DNA of 64,000 nucleotides from Vagococcus_D sp963518325 (GTDB lineage Bacteria; Bacillota; Bacilli; Lactobacillales; Vagococcaceae): NCBI RefSeq assembly GCF_963518325.1, contig NZ_CAUQJB010000009.1, positions 1 to 64,000 of the forward strand, read 5' to 3'. Shown piece by piece: positions 1 to 7,980 of this stretch (position 1 is its first letter; each line of letters starts with the position of its first letter). The notes under the pieces were generated by a model. It saw only the letters and a program-made list of their open reading frames with translations, ran no database searches and was not told where the DNA came from. The position numbers and the translations under genes were made by a program.

Positions 1-530
1 ATCAAGATGCAAAAAAAGAGGGTGTGTAGCAGGACTTGCTACAATTTAGAAGTTGATTAGGTAGATGCTTGATGGAGAATGCACCATCTAAAGGGAATGA
101 AGGTAATCATCGTCCAAGAAAATCAAGATGCAAAAAAATGAAGGTGTGTAGCAGGACTTGCTACAATTTAGAAGTTGGTTAGATGGATGCTTGATGGAGA
201 ATTCGCCATGTAAAGGGAATGAAGGGAATCATCAACCAAGAAAATCAAGATGCAAAAAAAAGAGGGTGTGTAGCAGGACTTGCTACAATTTAGAAGTTGG
301 TTAGATGGATAATTGATGGAGAATGAGCCATGTAAAAGGAATTAAGTGATCATCGACTAAGAAAATGATGACACCAAAAAACGAGAGCATGTAGCAGGTT
401 TTGCTACAATTTAGAAGTTGCTTAGATGGATACTTGATGGGAAACGAGTCATGTAAAGAGAATTAAGTGGTCATCGACCAAGAAAATCAAGATGCAAAAA
501 AAAATGAGAGTGTGTAGCGAGAATTGCTAC
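1..530. repeat. Tandem array of ~121-bp units, each with a hairpin
   Basis: Four near-complete units begin at 1, 122, 244 and 365, and a partial fifth at 486. The spacing is 121-122 bp, and the array probably extends left of the window. Each unit starts with an ATCAAGATGC-like segment, then an A-run, then a short inverted repeat. In units 1-3 this is GTAGCAGGACTTGCTAC (26-42, 148-164, 270-286). Unit 4 (391-407) changes the loop, and unit 5 (514-530) keeps GTAGC/GCTAC around a different loop. The stem arms are therefore kept while the loops drift. No convincing reading frame runs through the units. Function unknown. Confidence 0.85.
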
Positions 531-729
531 ATACTAAAAACGCCAATGATAAGATAGTTTTATCAAAACGCTGTTGTAAAGGTATTTAGGATTAATAATA
601 AGTCTTTCAAAAAGTGTGTAGGTAGCAAGGCCTGCTACCTTAAATAAGGGCGCTAGGATGATGAAAGGACGGCAGAGTAGCCTGACATTAGTTGTGGTCT
701 TTTACCGATTTTGATCAGATGTAAAAAGA
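531..729. other. Non-coding stretch with a sixth hairpin
   Basis: No gene seen. A related but longer inverted repeat, GGTAGCAAGGCCTGCTACC, lies at 621-639, about 108 bp after the last array hairpin. It looks like a diverged end member of the array to the left. The rest holds no recognisable promoter or coding signal. Confidence 0.6.
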
Positions 730-780
730 AATAAGCCTTAAGCCAAGTAGCATTTACTTGGTTTAAGGCTTATTTTATTT
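730..780. terminator. Bidirectional intrinsic terminator
   Basis: A long stem pairs AATAAGCCTTAAGCCAAGTA with TACTTGGTTTAAGGCTTATT around a loop of a few bases. A T-rich tail (TTTTATTT) follows on the plus strand. It sits just past the 3' end of the minus-strand SWIM remnant and could stop transcription from either side. Confidence 0.8.
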
Positions 781-805
781 GTCAATTAGAAATGAGATGC
801 GAGGT

Positions 806-1186
806 TTATAGGCCAAATAAATCCCCAATTTGACTGTCATCAATCGTTCTGTCAGATTGTTTATTAGCATTTTCCAATAACATCTCCAAGCGGTTCTCGA
901 CCGCTTGTTTCAGTAACGCCTCATAAGGCGCACTGCGCAAGGTGAAAAATAAGGTTGGATCTTCGTCAAGGCGAGCACCTACGCCATAGAGGACAGCAGC
1001 CACGTGTTTGCACATGACAGCCCAATCAGGGCAGGAACAATCTAGGTTAATTTCGTTTGGTGTGGGAAAGAGACCGTCTCCTTTCAGGGTAAACAAGGAG
1101 TCCAGTTCTTTAGGAAATTTTCCCAAGGCTAATTCTTCCAAACTATCGATGGAGTGGCCACATGTTTTGGTAATTAAGAATCTAGA
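806..1186 (-). pseudogene. Truncated SWIM zinc-finger protein, C-terminal fragment
   Basis: The minus-strand frame is open from a stop at 1187-1189 down to 806. It encodes the end of a SWIM-domain protein. The zinc-binding CxCx(n)CxH pattern is visible as CSCPDWAVMCKH, followed by the usual AAVLYG and DPTLFFTLR segments. The recognisable family sequence begins around CGHSIDSLEEL, near 1165. The long N-terminal part expected in this family is missing, and upstream DNA does not resume it. The only start is a TTG at 1139-1141 with no good ribosome site. I read it as a 5'-deleted remnant; a short translated product cannot be excluded. Confidence 0.7.
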
Positions 1187-1506
1187 TTAAGGTGCTAATA
1201 GTTTAAGCCTTTTGTACCGCCTAAAGAAAAAAGTAAGCCTAGGGGAAAACAATCAATTTAAGGGATTTAGCCTTTGAGTGGAGAATTAATAGTAAATATT
1301 AAATTGGGTCAGATTGATAATGCCATTTTTACTGCTGGTTATGTTGGAGTGGATACAGTTGGTGTTGTAGAAGGCCTAATCTTTTTGAGTATTATCAAGA
1401 GTTGCTGGATGCCGTTTTAGCTGATGATTATGAGGGAGATTACCTTTGTCAGGTACAACGGGCTCGCTTGAATTTTTTTGTGAAGTATTGAATGATGTCA
1501 GACATG
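1187..1506. other. Decayed sequence between SWIM and LanM remnants
   Basis: Short open stretches occur on the plus strand, for example one encoding FEYYQELLDAVLADDYEGD near 1390-1445. All are broken by stops or frame changes, and none has a start with a ribosome site. Given what follows, they may be further debris of a lanthipeptide cluster, but I could not assign them. Confidence 0.4.
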
Positions 1507-1669
1507 ATTTTGTACAAATAAAGAGCAACCTATAACTCATGGGAAACGATTACTTGCAAGGGGGAAAACCGAGCCAGGTTATGATCTGATGACCGGTCTG
1601 GCAGGGATTGGTTATACACATTTAAGAAGTAGCACTAATAGTGTTTCTAATATTCTAGTATTAGAATAA
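1507..1669 (+). pseudogene. Remnant of LanM lanthipeptide synthetase C-terminus
   Basis: One plus-strand frame ending at a TAA (1667-1669) reads PGYDLMTGLAGIGYTHLR and finishes with NILVLE. This matches the characteristic C-terminal end of class II lanthipeptide synthetases (cyclase domain), typically PGxMTGLAGIGYGLLR followed by PSVLxLE. A TGA lies directly upstream in frame, and the roughly 900 residues expected before it are absent. Only about 50 codons survive. It lies 25 bp upstream of the precursor gene on the same strand, so the two were probably one cluster. Confidence 0.7.
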
Positions 1670-1694
1670 TAATATAGATGGAAGGATGTGTCAC

Positions 1695-1883
1695 ATGAGC
1701 AAGAAAGATGATAATTTAGAAAAAGAGGTGCCGGAAAATGAATTTTCTGGTAAAAAGTTTGAGGATTTAACAGAAGAGGAAATGGATGTTATCCAAGGCA
1801 GCGGTAGCGATGATGTAAAAGTAGAAGGCATCAGTATTATGATTAATTTATTACAGTCAAAAGCACCCATTAAGTGTCGATAA
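1695..1883 (+). CDS. Class II lanthipeptide precursor, cytolysin-like leader
   Basis: A 62-residue peptide starts at ATG 1695, nine bases after GGAAGG. An ATG at 1686 is too close to that site to be used. The leader is acidic and contains FEDLTEEEMDVIQGSG, the E/L-rich motif ending in a Gly-Ser type cleavage site that class II precursors share. Cytolysin precursors have FEEL-EEMEAIQGS followed by GDVQAE, a second spacer removed by an extracellular protease. Here the equivalent is GSDDVKVE. The predicted core is GISIMINLLQSKAPIKCR, with two Ser and one C-terminal Cys, enough for a single thioether ring. That resembles the SxKxC end of the cytolysin small subunit. No synthetase, transporter or immunity gene is intact nearby, so it may be orphaned. 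Confidence 0.72.
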   Translation: MSKKDDNLEKEVPENEFSGKKFEDLTEEEMDVIQGSGSDDVKVEGISIMINLLQSKAPIKCR

Positions 1884-1900
1884 TGATAAACAAAAGCAAA

Positions 1901-1942
1901 GAACGTCATCGGATTAATAACTACTCCTGATGGCGTTTTTTC
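1901..1942 (+). terminator. Intrinsic terminator after the lanthipeptide precursor
   Basis: The stem AACGTCATCGG pairs imperfectly with CCTGATGGCGTT, and a run of six T follows. It starts about 18 bp after the precursor stop codon, so the precursor transcript ends here. Confidence 0.75.
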
Positions 1943-1967
1943 CTTTGTGTTTTGAAAAGTGCTCGCT

Positions 1968-2687
1968 CTACCCAAAATCCAAATAATACCGATACTTACT
2001 GCCAATGTAAAAGCACTCCGTATACTCAAAAAAGTTCATTTCTTTTTGAGAGGTAAAACGTACTCGTTTCAAAATGGGCTCATTATCCCCAATTTTTAAC
2101 AATTTCTGCAGTTCCCGTGTCGCAGAAATCGCTTCGATGTATTCATTTTCCTGATTGACTCGAATGTCTTTTGTGGCCAGATAGTCATAGAAAGAGCCGT
2201 AGTAGTCTTTTGATTTTAAGGAATAATCCTCACGGAAAATGATATGTGTCTTAAAGAAGGCCACAATGTTTTTGCCGTCTCCTCTAACCCGTTTTAGAAT
2301 TAAAATATCATCTCCTGGTTTAATCTGCAAATATTTCGCGATTTTATGATCGGCATGGCTTTTGCTAATGTCCGCTTGTAAGGTGGTGGCATTTTTGCCT
2401 TGTTCTCGTAATTCCTGGGTAAAGCCTTTGACGACAGTCGCGTATTCGTTAGTGTCTGGGCTAAACTGTTTAACGAAGGTCCCTTTAGCCCGCTGGCGAT
2501 ACAAGAGGTTTTCACTGACGAGTTCATCAATGGCTTTGCGAATGGTGATACGGCTGACGTGATAAATGTCGCACAGGTCCATTTCTGTTGGGATGCGTTC
2601 TCCTTCTTGCCATTTTTCTGTTTGAATATTGGCTCGTAGTTGATCGGCAATTTGGGCATAGAGTGGGTAGGCTGAGTCATGGCGCAT
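1968..2687 (-). CDS. GntR-family regulator (HutC/UTRA type)
   Basis: 239 residues. The N-terminal winged helix-turn-helix (about 1-70) carries IPTEMDLCDIYHVSRITIRKAIDELV, typical of GntR proteins. The rest is a UTRA effector-binding domain (KRVRGDGKNIV, TECFYIGSKYRYYLDF). The start is ATG 2687, preceded by AGGAG. Longer in-frame starts would read into the promoter region and lack a ribosome site. It diverges from the mannose-module operon and is the obvious candidate regulator of it, with a sugar or sugar phosphate as effector (inference). Confidence 0.9.
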   Translation of the reverse strand: MRHDSAYPLYAQIADQLRANIQTEKWQEGERIPTEMDLCDIYHVSRITIRKAIDELVSENLLYRQRAKGTFVKQFSPDTNEYATVVKGFTQELREQGKNATTLQADISKSHADHKIAKYLQIKPGDDILILKRVRGDGKNIVAFFKTHIIFREDYSLKSKDYYGSFYDYLATKDIRVNQENEYIEAISATRELQKLLKIGDNEPILKRVRFTSQKEMNFFEYTECFYIGSKYRYYLDFG

Positions 2688-2754
2688 GTCTTTGGCTCCT
2701 TTCAATCTACAGTAGTTGTTATCAGTATAGCATAATAAAATTGCGTCTATAGTT

Positions 2755-2772
2755 CTATTGTTATAACAATAG
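2755..2772. promoter_or_regulatory. Perfect 18-bp palindrome, candidate GntR operator
   Basis: CTATTGTTATAACAATAG is a perfect inverted repeat between the divergent GntR gene and the mannose operon, about 60 bp upstream of the operon's -10. Its core TGTTATAACA recurs at 2980-2989 inside the first operon gene. Confidence 0.6.
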
Positions 2773-2827
2773 GCGAGAAAGCCCGTAAACAGTGAGGTTG
2801 AAAAAGACATTTGCGGCTTAAAAGCTG

Positions 2828-2863
2828 TGCTATAATTTTGTTAAGTTAGTTTTTAAGGAGGAG
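2828..2863 (+). promoter_or_regulatory. Extended -10 promoter and strong RBS of the mannose operon
   Basis: TGCTATAAT (TATAAT at 2831-2836) is an extended -10 element; no good -35 is seen at normal spacing. AAGGAGGAG at 2856-2863 lies about seven bases before the GTG at 2870 and fixes that start. Confidence 0.55.
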
Positions 2864-2869
2864 ACTGTA

Positions 2870-4600
2870 GTGGTTTATGATTTTTTTCCGGAAATAAAGG
2901 TAGGAACACAGGGATCGGTTTATTCTGGCGGGGAAATAGTTTCGCTGCTTAAAGAGCGGATGGACACTGAAGAGCTTAATGTTATAACAATGGAAAGTTA
3001 TCCCTTGGTTGATACAAGGTTATTGCAAGAGTCATTATTGGCGTTATTGGATCTCGATTTAATTATTGAGAGCCAGTCGATTTTTTATGACAGTCAACAG
3101 GTGACGGAGATGATCGCTGATAATTTAACGGATGATCGGGTTTTTGGGCGTATGTCTCATCATTCGTTGAGTGACTTCGTTGACCCCGTCAAGCAATCTG
3201 CTGTGGTTAAGGGAATTGAAACCGCTCTAAAGTCGGGGCAGCGGGTGGGGATTGTTGGGGTTGGGGCTAGTTTAGTTTACCCAAGTGACTTGCTACTGTA
3301 TGCTGATTTACCTCGGTGGGAGATTCAAACCCGCTATCGGTCGGGGGAGTATAGTAATTGGCAAGGGAATAATGCTGGTGAAGATCCTTTGCGGATGATC
3401 AAGCGTGGTTATTTCTTTGAATGGCGGGTGGCGGATAAGCAGAAGCGTCGCATTTATCCTCAGGTTGACTATTTTCTGGATACGTTACAAGCGGACTGGG
3501 TGATGGTTGGCAGAGAGACTTATGACCAGGCCTTGCAGGAAGTGGCCTATCAGCCTTTTTCCTTGGTGCCCTTTTTTGATCCTGGGGTCTGGGGTGGTCA
3601 TTGGATGCAGGAGCAGTTTAACTTCCGTCGGGATGAGGTTAATTTAGCTTGGAGCTTTAATGGGGTACCAGAAGAAAACAGTCTGATTCTCAACTTTGGT
3701 TCGGCTAAAATGGAAGTGCCTGGTAATAATTTGGTGTACTTCCATGGGGAGACCTTGATGGGGCCTCGTGTCTATGGTCGTTTTGGGGCTGATTTTCCGA
3801 TTCGCTTTAATTTTCTGGACACGGTTGGTGGTTCTAATTTAAGCTTACAAGTCCATCCGACGACGGAGTATGCTCAGGATGTTTTTGGGGCTACCTACAC
3901 GCAAGATGAAAGCTATTATATTTTACATGCAGAAGCGGATGCCAAGGTTTATTTAGGGGTCAAACAAGGGGTGACGAAACCAGCTTTAATGGCGGCTTTG
4001 GAGCAAGCAGCGAGTGAAGGCAATTTCCCAGATGAAGCCTTTATTTACCAGCAGCCAGTTAAAACCCATGATCATTATTCGATTCCAGGTGGAACCATTC
4101 ATTCCAGTGGGGCCAATTCCGTTGTACTGGAAATCAGCGCCACTCCCAATCGCTATACCTTTAAGTTGTGGGATTGGGGACGGGTTGATTTGGATGGCTT
4201 GCCGCGGCCGGTTCACTTAAATCACGGGGAGCCGAATATCGACATTCGTCGTGATGAGGAGTGGGTTAAAAGAGAGTTGGTCAATCCTTTTGTGGTAGTG
4301 GCTGCGGGGGATGGCTGGCTGGAGGAGCGGACGGGGTTGCATGAAACGGAATTTATTGAAACTCGTCGCCATACGTTTTCCGTTCCGGTTGTCCATGACA
4401 ATCATGGCAGTGTTAATGTCTTAAATTTAGTGGAAGGTCAGGAGGCTCTGGTGGAGAGTGTGGATGGTTCCTTTGCTCCCTTTAAGCTTCACTATGCTCA
4501 GACGGTGATCATTCCTGAAAGCATTAAAACTTACCGCATTAGCCCCAGCGGCGACAGTCTAGGGCAAACGCTGCAAACAATGAAGGCTTATGTCAGATAG
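2870..4600 (+). CDS. Class I mannose-6-phosphate isomerase-like protein with N-terminal extension
   Basis: 576 residues from a GTG start. Residues about 235-576 form a class I phosphomannose isomerase-type cupin. Zinc-site motifs are visible: QVHP near 327-330, DESYYIL near 347, and IPGGTIHSSG near 405-413. The family converts mannose 6-phosphate to fructose 6-phosphate. Classical ManA is about 310-320 residues; here roughly 230 extra N-terminal residues contain VGIVGVGASLVYPSD, reminiscent of a degenerate nucleotide-binding loop. Similar long forms occur in Firmicutes, but the role of the extension is unclear to me. Being first in an operon with a ROK kinase and two alpha-mannosidase-like enzymes, it most likely channels released mannose into glycolysis. 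Confidence 0.8.
   Translation: MVYDFFPEIKVGTQGSVYSGGEIVSLLKERMDTEELNVITMESYPLVDTRLLQESLLALLDLDLIIESQSIFYDSQQVTEMIADNLTDDRVFGRMSHHSLSDFVDPVKQSAVVKGIETALKSGQRVGIVGVGASLVYPSDLLLYADLPRWEIQTRYRSGEYSNWQGNNAGEDPLRMIKRGYFFEWRVADKQKRRIYPQVDYFLDTLQADWVMVGRETYDQALQEVAYQPFSLVPFFDPGVWGGHWMQEQFNFRRDEVNLAWSFNGVPEENSLILNFGSAKMEVPGNNLVYFHGETLMGPRVYGRFGADFPIRFNFLDTVGGSNLSLQVHPTTEYAQDVFGATYTQDESYYILHAEADAKVYLGVKQGVTKPALMAALEQAASEGNFPDEAFIYQQPVKTHDHYSIPGGTIHSSGANSVVLEISATPNRYTFKLWDWGRVDLDGLPRPVHLNHGEPNIDIRRDEEWVKRELVNPFVVVAAGDGWLEERTGLHETEFIETRRHTFSVPVVHDNHGSVNVLNLVEGQEALVESVDGSFAPFKLHYAQTVIIPESIKTYRISPSGDSLGQTLQTMKAYVR
2980..2989. promoter_or_regulatory. Second copy of the TGTTATAACA palindrome, intragenic
   Basis: The same 10-bp palindromic core as in the upstream operator candidate occurs about 110 bp into the first gene of the operon. 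A pair like this could support looping or a downstream roadblock by the GntR protein. Confidence 0.35.
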
Positions 4601-4612
4601 GGAAGTGATGAG

Positions 4613-5497
4613 ATGAGTGGTTATTATTTTTTAATGGATGTGGGAGGAACCACGGTTAAGGTTAATGGGCTAAATGAAAAAGGAGAGCCTTTATTGATTG
4701 TTAATCGTGAGTTTCCCGCTCAAGCCCAGGGAAGCCAAGCGATGATTTTGGCTAATTTTAAGGAGATTATCGTCTCGGTCAATCAGGAGTTGCTAGCTCA
4801 AGGCTATGAGCTTCTCGGTGTGGGAGTGGCATTTCCTGGTCCCTTTAATTATCTGGAAGGCCATAGTTTAATGAAGGGCATGCGGAAATATGATGAGATT
4901 TACGGGGTTAATTTAAAGGCGTTAATCAAGGGCTGGCTAGCCGAGTATTTTCAGCTGGAAGTTCCGATTATATTTGAAAATGATGCCACTTCTTTTGGGT
5001 TAGGCGAGTATGATCAACGGCACAGTCAGGCACCTGGCCGAGGGATTTATCTGACATTGGGCACAGGCTGTGGCTCGGCTTTTATTGCCGATGGCCAATT
5101 GATTCATGGCTATGGTTTGAATGAGCAAGGCATGTTATATGACAGTCCTTTTAAGGAGAGTCGAGTGGATGATTATCTGTCGGCTAATGGGCTGCAGCTC
5201 TTAAGTCGGGAATTCTATCCAGAAGGGTTGACAGGTTACGAGTTATTTCTTAAAGCTGAAGAAGGGGAGGCAGGAGCTTTAAGGGTATTTGCTGAGTTTG
5301 GTCAATGGATTCGTGAAGCATTGGACCCTTTTATTACTGAGTTTAAACCAGATGAGCTAGTTTTTGGTGGTGAAATAAGTGGTAGTTTGGCTTATTTTTC
5401 TAGGGCCTTAGCTAGGGAAAATCTGGCGATTCGTAAAAGTCAAAACACCAGTTTAGCCACACTTCAAGGATTAGTCACGTTGCTTCAAGCCAAATAA
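4613..5497 (+). CDS. ROK-family sugar kinase (candidate mannokinase)
   Basis: 294 residues. The N-terminal ATP-binding motif is MDVGGTTVK (about 8-16), and the sugar-binding region has FENDATSFGLGEY and TLGTGCGSAF. The zinc-binding CxCGxxGCxE motif of many ROK proteins is absent, and there is no DNA-binding extension, so it is a kinase rather than an NagC/XylR-type repressor. It begins 12 bp after the isomerase gene, in the same operon. Free mannose released by the adjacent alpha-mannosidases would need phosphorylation before isomerisation, so mannokinase is the best guess. Other hexoses or GlcNAc remain possible. Confidence 0.8.
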   Translation: MSGYYFLMDVGGTTVKVNGLNEKGEPLLIVNREFPAQAQGSQAMILANFKEIIVSVNQELLAQGYELLGVGVAFPGPFNYLEGHSLMKGMRKYDEIYGVNLKALIKGWLAEYFQLEVPIIFENDATSFGLGEYDQRHSQAPGRGIYLTLGTGCGSAFIADGQLIHGYGLNEQGMLYDSPFKESRVDDYLSANGLQLLSREFYPEGLTGYELFLKAEEGEAGALRVFAEFGQWIREALDPFITEFKPDELVFGGEISGSLAYFSRALARENLAIRKSQNTSLATLQGLVTLLQAK

Positions 5498-5529
5498 AAC
5501 AGTCGAAAAAAGAAGCGAAGGAGAAGATT

Positions 5530-7980
5530 ATGTCAAAACGTACATTGTATTTAGTCCATCATTCCCACACAGATATTGGGTATACGGATCGTCAGGAAAA
5601 AATTAGTCGCTATCATGTTGATTTTATTAAAAGTGTTATGAGGTGTTTGACGGAGATTGAAGGGGGAACTCGTCCTGAGTGGGAAGGCTTTAAGTACACC
5701 TGTGAAAATTATTGGCAAGTGGAACAATTTATGGCCAACAGCTCCCCGGAAGAACAAGCTCAATTTGAGTATTTTGTTAAAAAAGGCTGGATCGATATAT
5801 CACTGAGCTATTTAAATATGACGGAATTAGTCGATGATGGGGTTCTGAATAAGATGTTTGCCAAAGGCCGTCGTTATGTGGCGGGACTGGGACTAGAGGC
5901 TAATTCAGCGATGACGGCTGATATTAACGGCTTTTCCTGGGGCTATGCCGAGGCTCTCTATCAAAATGGCATTGAGAATCTGTTTTCTTGCCTTCACACT
6001 CATCACGGGATGTTTCCGCTATTTAAAAAGCAACTGCCTTTTTGGTGGGAAACGCAGCAAGGGAATAAAGTTTTAGTTTGGAACGGCGATCATTATCAAA
6101 CGGGCAATGATTTTCTGTTAGTGCCTAATTCTGATCAGTCGAAGCAATATGGGCTTGATGGTTATGGTGAACGGGAGGCAGAGGCTCAGTTTAAGGTGAC
6201 AGAAGAGCGTGTCTTTGCTCACTTTGAGCTCTTGGCTGAAGAGGGCTATCCCTATGATTTTGTGCCTGCGATGATCAGTGGGATCGTGACAGATAATGCG
6301 CCGCCAAATCCACGGATGATGGAAACCATTCATAAGTGGAATCAACGCCATGGCTCGGAGATTGAAATCAAGCTCGTGACCTTAAATGAGTTTTTTGTTT
6401 TCTTGCGCCAGCAACCCTTAGAGATACCAACTTACAGTGGTGACTGGGCTGATTGGTGGGCCGATGGTGTGGGGTCAACACCGGCTCCTACAAAAATTTA
6501 TCGAGACGCTCAACGCAAATATCGTCTTGCTAATAAGTTAGATCCGTCAGTTATATTAGGCAAAAAGGACTGGTTGGTGGAGGCGGAACAAGACTTGATG
6601 ATGTACGCCGAGCACACTTGGGGCTATCATTCTTCTGTGGGCCAGCCGTGGAACACGTTCGTCAATGATTTGGATTATCGTAAGGCGGCTTACGCCATTA
6701 ACGCCAACAGTGCGGTTTCCCGTCATCTAGATGAGATTTTGGCTAGGATGGGGGAAGAGTCGATTCAGATGAATCGCCAGCCTTATTATAAGGTGATCAA
6801 TCCTCATCAGCGACCGGTCACAGAACATGCCAGAATTTACATCAAACATTGGGAGCAGGTGGATGATTCCTATTTCCATCTGGAAACAAATGGCTTTGTT
6901 GAGGTGGTGGATTGTCAGACAGGGGAGGTGATTCCCTCTCAAGTAGCGGATACGTCATTAGGCAAGGAAATTGAGTTTTTGATTCCTTTAGAAGCCAAGG
7001 AAGAACGGTTGGTTCGCTTACGTCGGACAACTAAAAGCGCTCGAAAAAATTGGAATCACGCTTACATTGGCACAGAACAAGTGGCTGATGTGGCTTCTTA
7101 TGAAGGGTATGATCATCTAGTCTCTCCTTATGGGATGGAGACGGCTGATTTTAAATTAACCATTAACCATGCAGGGATTGAGTCGTTAATCGACAAGAGA
7201 ACAGGACAAAGCTTGTTGCAAGAGAATCGTGAAGCGCCTTTTGCTGGGGTCTATGAAGTGACGCCGATTACGACTGATGCCTGTACGGAACGACGTATTA
7301 TGGGGCGCAATCGTAAGGGCCGGGTAACGGAGCGATCTTTTGCAGAATTGACTGGTGTGAAAGTCACGAGTGACGGTCCTTTATATACGGTTTTTGAATT
7401 GACTTATCAATTAACAGGGACTCAGATGTATACGGTGGTCTTGCGTGGGTATAAAGATTTGCCTCAAATTAATGCCACCCTTAGAATTCAAAAGGACAAT
7501 CAGTGGGCACCGGAAAATCTTTATGTGCCACTGCCCTTTAGCTATGGAGATGACAGTCAGTTTTATGTGGAGAAGAGTGGCACGATTTTCCGTCCTGCCA
7601 TCGATCAGCTACCGGGAACGAATACGGACTTCTATTTGTTAAACAATGGCTTAACGTTTACTGACGGTCAAAATGCCTTAGTGGTAGCCATTAAAGATAC
7701 ACCTTTGATTACTTTAGGGGCGCTGGACAGTCATTTGGTGGAGTTATGTTCACGGTCAACGGCCTCCAAAAATAAAGAGATGGTTTATTCCTGGCCGATG
7801 AATAATTTTTGGGAGACCAATTTTAAAGTGGACTTGTCTGGTTTTTACGAATTTGAGTATCAGTTATTCCTAATGGCAGGTCAAACACCGACTGAATTAA
7901 TTGAAAAAGCCACCGAGTTAAACGAAGGCATTATTACCATTGCCTATAATCCGACTGATCTGGAAAGGGAGACAAGATAA
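5530..7980 (+). CDS. GH38-type alpha-mannosidase (module A)
   Basis: 816 residues with no signal peptide, hence cytoplasmic. The first beta strand carries HSHTDIGYT (about 11-19), containing the metal-binding His and Asp expected in GH38. SAMTADINGFSW (about 126-137) holds the probable nucleophile Asp131. AEHTWGYH further on is a likely active-site His segment. The C-terminal half is the beta-rich GH38 domain. It is clearly a paralogue of the gene at 21462, with the same opening and many shared blocks (NAPPNPRMME, YVPLPFSYG, PAIDQLPGTN). The family removes alpha-linked mannose; in Streptococcus pneumoniae a GH38 enzyme with ROK and ABC partners acts on host N-glycans. It overlaps the next gene by one base (TAATG), so the two are translationally coupled. 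Confidence 0.85.
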   Translation: MSKRTLYLVHHSHTDIGYTDRQEKISRYHVDFIKSVMRCLTEIEGGTRPEWEGFKYTCENYWQVEQFMANSSPEEQAQFEYFVKKGWIDISLSYLNMTELVDDGVLNKMFAKGRRYVAGLGLEANSAMTADINGFSWGYAEALYQNGIENLFSCLHTHHGMFPLFKKQLPFWWETQQGNKVLVWNGDHYQTGNDFLLVPNSDQSKQYGLDGYGEREAEAQFKVTEERVFAHFELLAEEGYPYDFVPAMISGIVTDNAPPNPRMMETIHKWNQRHGSEIEIKLVTLNEFFVFLRQQPLEIPTYSGDWADWWADGVGSTPAPTKIYRDAQRKYRLANKLDPSVILGKKDWLVEAEQDLMMYAEHTWGYHSSVGQPWNTFVNDLDYRKAAYAINANSAVSRHLDEILARMGEESIQMNRQPYYKVINPHQRPVTEHARIYIKHWEQVDDSYFHLETNGFVEVVDCQTGEVIPSQVADTSLGKEIEFLIPLEAKEERLVRLRRTTKSARKNWNHAYIGTEQVADVASYEGYDHLVSPYGMETADFKLTINHAGIESLIDKRTGQSLLQENREAPFAGVYEVTPITTDACTERRIMGRNRKGRVTERSFAELTGVKVTSDGPLYTVFELTYQLTGTQMYTVVLRGYKDLPQINATLRIQKDNQWAPENLYVPLPFSYGDDSQFYVEKSGTIFRPAIDQLPGTNTDFYLLNNGLTFTDGQNALVVAIKDTPLITLGALDSHLVELCSRSTASKNKEMVYSWPMNNFWETNFKVDLSGFYEFEYQLFLMAGQTPTELIEKATELNEGIITIAYNPTDLERETR

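Noticed and set aside
1..530. CRISPR array
   Set aside because: The units are about 121 bp with similarity along their whole length, not short identical repeats separated by unique spacers, and no cas gene is seen.
1507..1883. Complete cytolysin operon
   Set aside because: Only one precursor and a short LanM remnant are present; no second subunit, transporter, protease, immunity or CylR genes occur in the window.
1691..2029. Minus-strand frame across the lanthipeptide precursor
   Set aside because: It overlaps both the precursor and its terminator and has no ribosome site; the plus-strand precursor has clear leader motifs.
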